Shown: one piece after another, positions 27,301 to 36,300 of the stretch
Layout of the letters: every line of letters begins with the position of its first letter
How positions within the stretch are numbered: position 1 is the first letter of the stretch
Assembly (NCBI GenBank): GCA_035772405.1
Contig: JAYKKM010000018.1
Location: 827,001 to 891,000 of the forward strand
Reading direction: 5' to 3'
Origin: Chrysogorgia sp. JL179-B06
Lineage: Eukaryota > Cnidaria > Anthozoa > Scleralcyonacea > Chrysogorgiidae
Length of the DNA stretch: 64,000 nt
Translations under genes and position numbers: made by a program
Notes under the pieces: generated by a model
Database searches by the model: none
What the model saw: only the letters and a program-made list of their open reading frames with translations
What the model was told of the DNA's origin: nothing

Positions 27301-30300
27301 TGTTCTTGTTGCATGTTGCATGCTATATTAATTTGCTTCGCTTTCTTGACCTTTGTACACTGCAAGACTTATAAATATCAAAAGTGTCGTGACAAAACAA
27401 GAAACGCGAGTCGGCTTTCACTGGTGAATAATGAACCGCCACCAAAGAAAACGAAACAAGCACAACTGAGTTTGAGTTCTTTTTTCATGAAACCACCGAA
27501 AAGCAGTGAAAGTGCTGAAAAACTCCACATTTCAGGTTTTGGAGACGCTAAATACTTTATATTTTTAACTGATACACGATAATTGAAATGCGACAAGAAA
27601 GCGTACTTACTACTACTACAATTTTGTAAAAATGAACATGATTGACCTTGTGCTCTGAAAAAATATATCTATATATTCTAATTCTATCCCGATTCTCGGT
27701 CTGAACTTTTAATGAATGTTTTGTACTAAATATACTTTACTTGTTATCTATTATATAATGGTGGCAAAGTTTAGATCGTGTTATTAATATTTTATTTATT
27801 ATATATCATAAATAAATTATTCTTGTTCTATGTTCGTATTTTTCGATCGCCAAACGAAATACCAATATTTTCTTGAGAATGGTCATGTTGTTCAGGAATA
27901 AGCGTTAATAGGTAACAATTATGAAAAAAGAACTGAATATTACCGGTGAAAAATCCTCCATGACCGGTAAATTTGCTTTTTTACTGGTCATAATGACCGG
28001 TAGATTTTCAAGAGTTATTTCGAGGCTTGGACCCATTACTTTCCGAGCACTAGCTGGCGACGAGCGCTCAATGGCAAACGTAGAAAGAATTGCAAAAATG
28101 TAGTACTTCCAATTTGAATTGGGAAAAATCTTTTGAGTATGTAAGTATACCCGGTACTTAAAGTGCCCATAACCTCAAAATGTTTTATTGTCTTGTTTGG
28201 AAGAACTTTTAAAATGATAAAGTAACTTCTTTTGAAGATTTTCGTTTCTTTGCTTTCTTTTTGAGATATAACAGTTTGTTTGATATGCAAATGTCTGGAA
28301 TTTCGTCACACATGCATAATGACTAATTGGAGAAATGTGTATATCTCTTTTATTCTCGAACGAAATCCTTTAAAATCAAGCAGTTTGGTGTTGTGGGAGA
28401 AACGCACACACGTGTTATTCACACTTTAGTGTTTTTATTTCATGAACGCAAAGATATATAACATTCTCTGATAACTCATTATGCATGTGTGACGAAATTC
28501 CAGATATTGCATATCAAACAAACTGATATATCTCAAAAAGAAAGCGAAGAAGTGAAAATCTTCAAAAGAAGTTACTTTATCATTTTAAAAGTTCTTCCAA
28601 ATAAGACAATAAAATATTTTGAGGTTAGGGGCACTTTAAGCATTAAAGTTAGAAACTTACAACTCTTTTTATGTTTTCACGTATTTTCATCACAGTAGCA
28701 CTTTAATTAATTTAAAATGAAATTTATATTGTCATCACAGTAATATAATAAAACCTGACATTTCATCGATATATATATACAATAAGTTTATTTTCAAATC
28801 CATGGAGCCGGTTCTAGTAATAAGGTGTTTAATTTTAAACTATGACAATCCTGATTAAGGTGTAAATTACAAGGTTTGTTGTGTTAACGACTTTCTTTAT
28901 TTACAGATTACTGATACGACTCTTAACAACCTGGCCGCATGGTGTTCAAATCTTCGTCAACTGGTAGTGATTTTATTTCTTTTATTTTAATTTTCGTTAA
29001 CACGTATTAATGTTGGTAGTGCTTTTTCGACTACAAAAAACAAGCCGTGTTTTAATAATTAATAATAAATAGTTTATTTAAGACTGATTTTTGTGACCAA
29101 AAGGTTAAATTACATCAGTGACTTACAATAAGTAGACATGAAATTACATAGTAGATAAACATGCGTAAAAATGTTGATTAAAATATTCAGTAATTAAGTT
29201 ATCGTTAAAATACGTTGATTAAAAATATAAAAGTCCGAAATGGCATATATTATTTACTGTTTTCCTTTGAAATAATTTAGAGGTAAAAACGATTTCCTAA
29301 AACGTTCAGTTTTACATAAGTAATTATTATATTTACATATTGGTCTCATGTCATAATCAAATGAAACTTTACGAAGTAAAAACTCACTTAATTTATCATT
29401 GTTCTCGTTCTTTTCAAAAAATTGATCACACAATTTTTCACGTCGCGCTTTAAGTGAAGGAATACCAGTAAAGTTCCGAGCTTCTCCATAACTTAATGAT
29501 GGTAACACAATTCTCAATGCACGTCTTTGAATCTTTTCAATATCTTCACCCAAAAAATTTTGAATGCCAAAGTGCCAGACTTGACAGGCATATTCAAGAA
29601 CAGGCCTTATAACAGTAGTGTACACAGTAATTAAGGTATTTATGTCAGCGTTGGATCGTTTTAAAAGCCTGAGCATATACAGTCTTTTCCCTGCTTTTTT
29701 TACGATTTGGTTGACATGTTCGTTCCAATTCATATTATCCTGGACAATAAGTCCTAGAGTTTCTTAAAGAACCAAATTGCCGTTTATCAATCTTTTCCCT
29801 TATTGACTCAATTAGCCAATCTGTAACAAAACATTCACAGGTTTTGGACAAGGTGGCAGTTAGTGAAATAGGACGTAAATCCTTGGTAATATCAACAGGT
29901 ACTGATATTTTTGGAATTGGAATGACATCAGCTTTTTTCCATATGAGAGGAACAGATGCTTGTTGAATGGAAGCATTAAAAATTGAAGCCACTGGAGAAG
30001 CAAGCACATGGGCGTAGAACTTGAGGACCCAGTTTGGTATTCCATCTGGACCTGGTGATTTGGAAGTTGATATATACATCTTCTTCTTTAATAATATACT
30101 TTGATGGAATGTCAAAATGACTGTTCTCTGATTGAACATCAAAAGGAATTTGATTTAGAGGAGGGATTTCTTGGGTAACTGAGACGAAAAAGTCATTAAT
30201 TTTTTCTGCAAGGGCTTTTCCAGAGACAACCCGATTGTCTAAAACGAGGGTTGAGAGGGCCTTCTTCTTGGGATATCCTGCAAGTTGTTTTATGGAATCC

Positions 30301-33300
30301 CACCACTTTTTAGGATTAGGATTTAGTTTTAACTGTTTCAGTTTTTTCTTAAGGAAGGCAGATCTAAGTTTCTTGCTTTCTCTGTTTGCCTGGTTGCGTA
30401 AAAGACGATACAGCGAGTCTTTCCCATGATGAAATGCCTTTTGTCTGTTTTGGATAATTTTCTTATATCCTGGAGTTACCCAAGGTTTATCTTTATCATG
30501 TAACTTGACAGTTTGACTTGGGAGGAAACAATCTAATCCAGTATTTATGATATTTTGAAAGAGCTCTAATTTTTGTTCGCATGAGACAGTATGGTACAGC
30601 ACGGTCCAATTAAAGTCAGCTAGCCATTTTCCAAAAGCAGACTTTGCAGCATTGCTTCCCTGTCTAATCTTCACTTTCGTGTATTCATTTTTGGTTTTAC
30701 TTTTCTTGAGAGTGCATAACACTGAATTATGATCGCTAAGTCCAATAGGTGGGATAACCAAGGGAGAGTTACAAAAATCCGACATGTTTGTAAGAAATAA
30801 ATCTAAAATAGCATTTTCTCTTGTGGATTGTTTAACAATCTGCTTTGATGTAAAGTGTCTAAGCGATGCAGAAACTGGACATCTATTGAAGTCTCCAACA
30901 AGGAAAATACCTGCATTTGGATACTTGGCAACGGCAAGATCAAGTTTTGTAATCAAATGCTCGATGAGCGCGTTGTTATCGTTAGATGGTGAATGGTAGA
31001 CAACACAGACGATCAAACAGGGAAAACCGCGAAAAAGTCTGTGTGGTCTTAGGTAAAGTCAAAGAGTTTCGAAACAAACATCTTGCAACTCAGCTAGGAT
31101 TTTAAATGGAATATGTAACTTTATATAAGCAAGGAGTAGCCATCAATTTGAACAGCAGCATCATCAATATTTTCATTTAACCAGGTTTCAGTAATTAAAG
31201 CCAAGCTGACACGGTTCAATACGGTTCTATATACTCGTATAGCTCTACCGCTCGACCATACCATGGAGCCTGTGCGACCGTTAACCCTAGTAAAGTATTA
31301 AGGCTGATCATTGAACTATACATATTACTTACTGTAAGGCGGACTACCAAACCAAATACTACACAGCTAAAAATTTGTTTGCAGAACAATACAATTTCTA
31401 AAACTTTGTAAATTTGTGAAAATTTATACATTTTGTTTGCAAAACATTTTTCATTTATTTAAAGTGCGTATGAAACGAAAATTCAGTCTTAATTATTTTG
31501 CCTATGTTTAAATGAACTCCTACAATTATGAAGAATGGTAATTTAGAGCTCTTTCATATCTTACGTAGTTCTTGAGATATTTAGACTTGTGCGATATGCA
31601 AATGATAACCTATGACGTCTAGAGGTTATCAGATTTTTAGAAAATCAAGAAATTAGAAATAGTAAATTAATTTGGCATCGCTATTTCGATGTAATGATGT
31701 TATGTTTCTCGAAGTGTCGTAATGTGCAAAGTTTTAAGTGATTTTGTAGAATAATCTCAAAGATATACTTGATTTTCTAAAAATGTGATAACCTCTGACG
31801 TCATAAGTTTCATTTGCATATCACATAAGTCTAAAGTCTCAAGAACGACGTGAGATATGAAATCGCTAGTAATATTCGCAGTTCAATAACTCTAACTTCA
31901 TTTTCGTTTCATAAGAAAGGGATTTTATTGCTTGTGGCAATAAAAATTGCCTTTCTGATTAGCCTTTTTTGCCTTTCTGATTAGCAAATTGCCTTCACAG
32001 GGTAATCAAAGTAAACAAAACGACTCTTGTGCAAAACAACATCACTAATTTCGATAAAAGAAATTCCTGTTTTCCACCATGATCCGCCATCTTGGATAAT
32101 TTTTCGATAAGGGTAAAGTGAAAACTTTAGTCAGCCATAATTTCACGTATATACATGTAGGTCTAAAACTTGATTTTTGTGGATGTTTTTCTTTCTCAAT
32201 TGAACGTCAATACTTTTAAAAGTATACCACATAAATTCAGGTACCAGAAAGGAAAGTTTCATCATGTTTACCCTGCTTGTGACGTCATGTTAATTAGGTA
32301 AGGTATTAAAACAAGATGGCGGATAACAAGATTTTTATTTGTGGAAATTAGTGCGTTTCTTTTTCAGTATTTCTCTATTTGGCGATTGAGCCTGTTGTTT
32401 TCTGCTGAGTAAAAGATCAAAATGATTGCTTTAATATGAAATATAAATATAAAATTGCCCTTTTATTTCAGAGTTTGTCTCACTGTGAACAAATTAGCGA
32501 CGATGGGATACACAGGCTAAGTGCAGGACACAACGCTGAAGAATACCTAGAAGTCTTGGAATTAGACAACTGCCCTTCGATAACAGATACAGCATTATAT
32601 CACCTAAGGTAAATATAAGATATATTATTAAAAATCTTAGTAATAATTCATAAAGAAAATCAAAGGAAATTAATATTTAGTCAATGGACCTCTTTCATAA
32701 TGGCGGCCAGTCTAAATATTCTTTTATATGCATGCAAATCAGCCTTTCTGGCCTCGTTTTAAAGCAAAGATTCTTTGGAATTACAGACACACGAACGAAG
32801 TCAGAAAGGCTAATTTAAATGAATATAAAAGAATATTTAATTTGGGTGCCATTATGAAAGAGGTCTATATTTGTTACACCAACCTTTCGTTGATTTTCTC
32901 AGTTAAAGTACATTGGCAATAAAAAATAAGTACCTATGTAACTTAAATAGCCTGAATATAGTAGTTTGAGGTTGTAACAATTCTCGTAAAGCGTATTAAT
33001 TACACTGTCAAAGTTGCTAACCTGAATTTGCTAAGCATCTTGGAAGTATTTTCGATATGCGTGTGACATCACAACTGAGGTAAAGCGAATTTTTTATCTA
33101 GCTATCCTCGTGTCTTTATAAGTTTGAAACTCGATTTTTGTGGATGTCTTCCTTTTTCAATTGAACCACAACATTTTAAAAAGCATTCCGCGGAAACTCG
33201 GCTACCCATAGAGTAGTTTCATCAGGTTTACCCCAGCTATAACGTCACCAACTTCCCAGTTAACTAATCAAAGTATTACAACAAGATGGCGGATGACAGG

Positions 33301-36300
33301 ATTGTCTTTGGTCAAAATTAGTGCTGTTGTTTTGTACAATAGTAGTTGTGTTTACTTGGATTACCTTCGTAAGCCTTCAGAAAGTCAAAATTTTGAAATT
33401 GTGATTTATGTTGCCAATGTCCTATAAAACAGCTTATATCTTTAAGACATTTGATAATAATAGTAATAACAATAATATACATTCGTTAATTTAAAAATAA
33501 TTTAGAACAAATATAACGAGTAGTAAGTAGTAATAAGTTTCAACTAAAACAATTAGACTATTCGCTCTCAATTTCTGTGAGGCGATAGTCAGTCTTATAG
33601 CCAGAAGGGCGCATGGCGTCTTCAGGACACCCTAGAATGAAAAAGTGGACGCCTTTGGATGCCTAAAATTTTGAAAATGTATAACAAGAAATAGCTTATG
33701 ATACATTTGACAGTTTACTTGAGTATTTAGTAAATAAAGTTGACTTTTTTTGTTGTGTTTAATCATTTTCAAGAAATTTTGTTGTGGAAAAATGAATTGG
33801 CTTCTTTAAAAGAGCATTCTATAGCTATTGTTTGTGATTGCGTGCAGGCTAACAAACGTTCAGATGAAAAGAAATGTTTTTGACAAGTTGGACGGCATTG
33901 TGTGAACGTAATTTAGTCATGCATCATAATAGATAGGTAATGATATGATTTTGCTCGTGCAATTAAGGATTTACACTACTCGTGATATTTGAAAATTGTG
34001 CAAATTGCACTCGCCGAACGATTTTCAAATGTCACTCGTAGTGTAAATCCTTAATTTCACTCGCTATCATATATCAAATAATAAAATTTTTAAGTCGAGT
34101 GAAACACTCAAACCACTCGTTCTTCTTTACATGAAAAATGTATCGCGTATTTAGAAATCTAATAAAAAACGTGTGGTTAATATCGTATGACAAGAATTTT
34201 GTTACGTAAAGCATGGTTGTCAAAATCTATATTGTCGCATGTGAAGATGCGATACGACTAATCAAAATCGCATATAAAATGAAATCGCATATAAAATGAA
34301 ATATAACCAATGAAAAACAAGGGAATAACTTAAGAACCAATCAGGAAACACTTGCGAAAAAGAGACCACTAAGAAGTGGTCACTCCTATGCGCGGCCAAA
34401 ATACCACATGACTTGTCGTGACGTCAAGGTGTTTGCAAAGTATGTAAAGATGGCAGAAATTACTAAGATACGAACAATCTGAAGATCCTGAAATATTGAC
34501 TTATACTCGGAACCGCTGGACATTTCATAACACCACGCTCTATGTTTTCTAGATAATATAAATGATGAATATTTTATCAAACACCTTGACGTCATCAGTA
34601 CACTTTCGAGCTATATTCGGACCCAGTCCCTGCGACAGATTTCTTAAGAAACTGGTCGATTTTGTGACTTAATAACATAAGGACATTGGCAACAAAAATT
34701 AAGTTTGTCTAATATGAAAGAACTCGTAAAATGATAGAGTAACATCTTTTACAACTTTTCCGTATTTTACTTCGTTTTTGAAATATTTCAGTTTGTTTGA
34801 TATGTAAATAAGATGGTCTCTGCGCGTCAGTTGCAGGGTAGAGAATTTTCACTCATTAAAATATTAGTTCCATCTTCAAGTTTGTCCACAAATTTACTTG
34901 AAAATGTGCGTATAACAACTCATGAAAATGAACGTTGTAAACTTAGCAATTACTGAGATATAAGACATTTTTAATGAGTGAAAATTCTCTACCCTGCACT
35001 TGACGTCATATACCATCTCATTTACATATCAAACAAACTGAAATATTTCTAAAACGAAGTAAAATACGGAAAAGTTGTAAAGGGTGTTCTTTCATATTAG
35101 CCAAACTTAATTTTTGTTGCCAATGTCCTTCAACTCTTTCCTGTCCGGCCCAATCAAAAGGGGTCATATAGAAGACCCCAAAGTCGTCAATCGAACGGCA
35201 TGCGGCATGCGGTAACGTAAGATTAAAAATTGAAATTCGACAAGCGCCAGGGACATGAGATCTACTCACACGCCACATTTGATTTGATTTCATAAACAAC
35301 TTTGCAATTGGTGGCATTTTGAATTTTCATGATGCTACGCGGGCGTGCAAGATGGCCTTTTCTAGAAAAATGGAAGTTTTTGTGGATAATTAATGCTAAT
35401 TTATATTAACATAATGTGTCTTGCTCGGAAAATTCAAAAGCATTGGTAACAGCCGGTTTATTGGGCTTTCAGAAAAGGTATAGGTTTCGCAACAATTATG
35501 AATATTTCCCGAGATATCAATAGAACAAAGAGGTAGTTCAATTTTGGATGTTTTTCTGCCAGACAGGAAAGAGTTAAAACAACTTGTTAGAAAATAGAAA
35601 ATACAAGCTTATAATGGAAAACTGCAATCTAATTCAATCGAGAAGTGATGTTCACTTTATATTCTTTTTCAACAGAGATTGTAAATCACTGAGAAGAATA
35701 GAACTATACGATTGTCAGATGATTACACGTAATGGCATTCGTAGGCTTAAGGTATGGCAGTCATAACAATAACCATTATCCTAAAGCATGTTTGATGAAC
35801 ACAACCTTGGTTTTTTCCCCTCAATATTCAGAAGCTTACAGGAACAACAAACCCTAACCATAACCCAAATAAAAACTCCAATTATTGGGTTAAGAAGTGG
35901 GGTTAGTATTTCTTTACTTAAAGTGCCTATGCAATGAAAAATTCAGTTGTAAAATAACTATTTTGTTTGAAAGAACTCTGGAAACTATAAAGACTAACCA
36001 TTTACAACTTTTTCATATCTCACTTCACTCTTGAGATATTAAGATTTGTTTAATATGTAAATGATCATACTTATGACAACACACTGCATAATAACTTATT
36101 GAACAATTCTGCATATAATATATTTACCATTATTACATGGAATCGTTTGATGATTTGCATATTTGATGTCATTGGATAGCACCTGCATTATGTAAATCTA
36201 TCAAACATTTTAAAGTGCCTATATCACTTGTGGGATCTTTACATATTTATAGTAATTGGAACATTCTAAGAAGATTTGTACTATATCTTCTCAGGCGAAA

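Larger units (their letters stand above)
27066..28702. mobile_element. 1.6-kb TTAA element with a younger one nested inside
   Basis: Both flanks are TTAA (27062-27065, 28703-28706). The ends are AGTGCTACTGCGATGAA and TTTTCATCACAGTAGCACT. It contains the open frame at 27313-27582 and a second complete TTAA element at 28162-28635. TGACGTCA is at 27281-27288. Confidence 0.75.
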
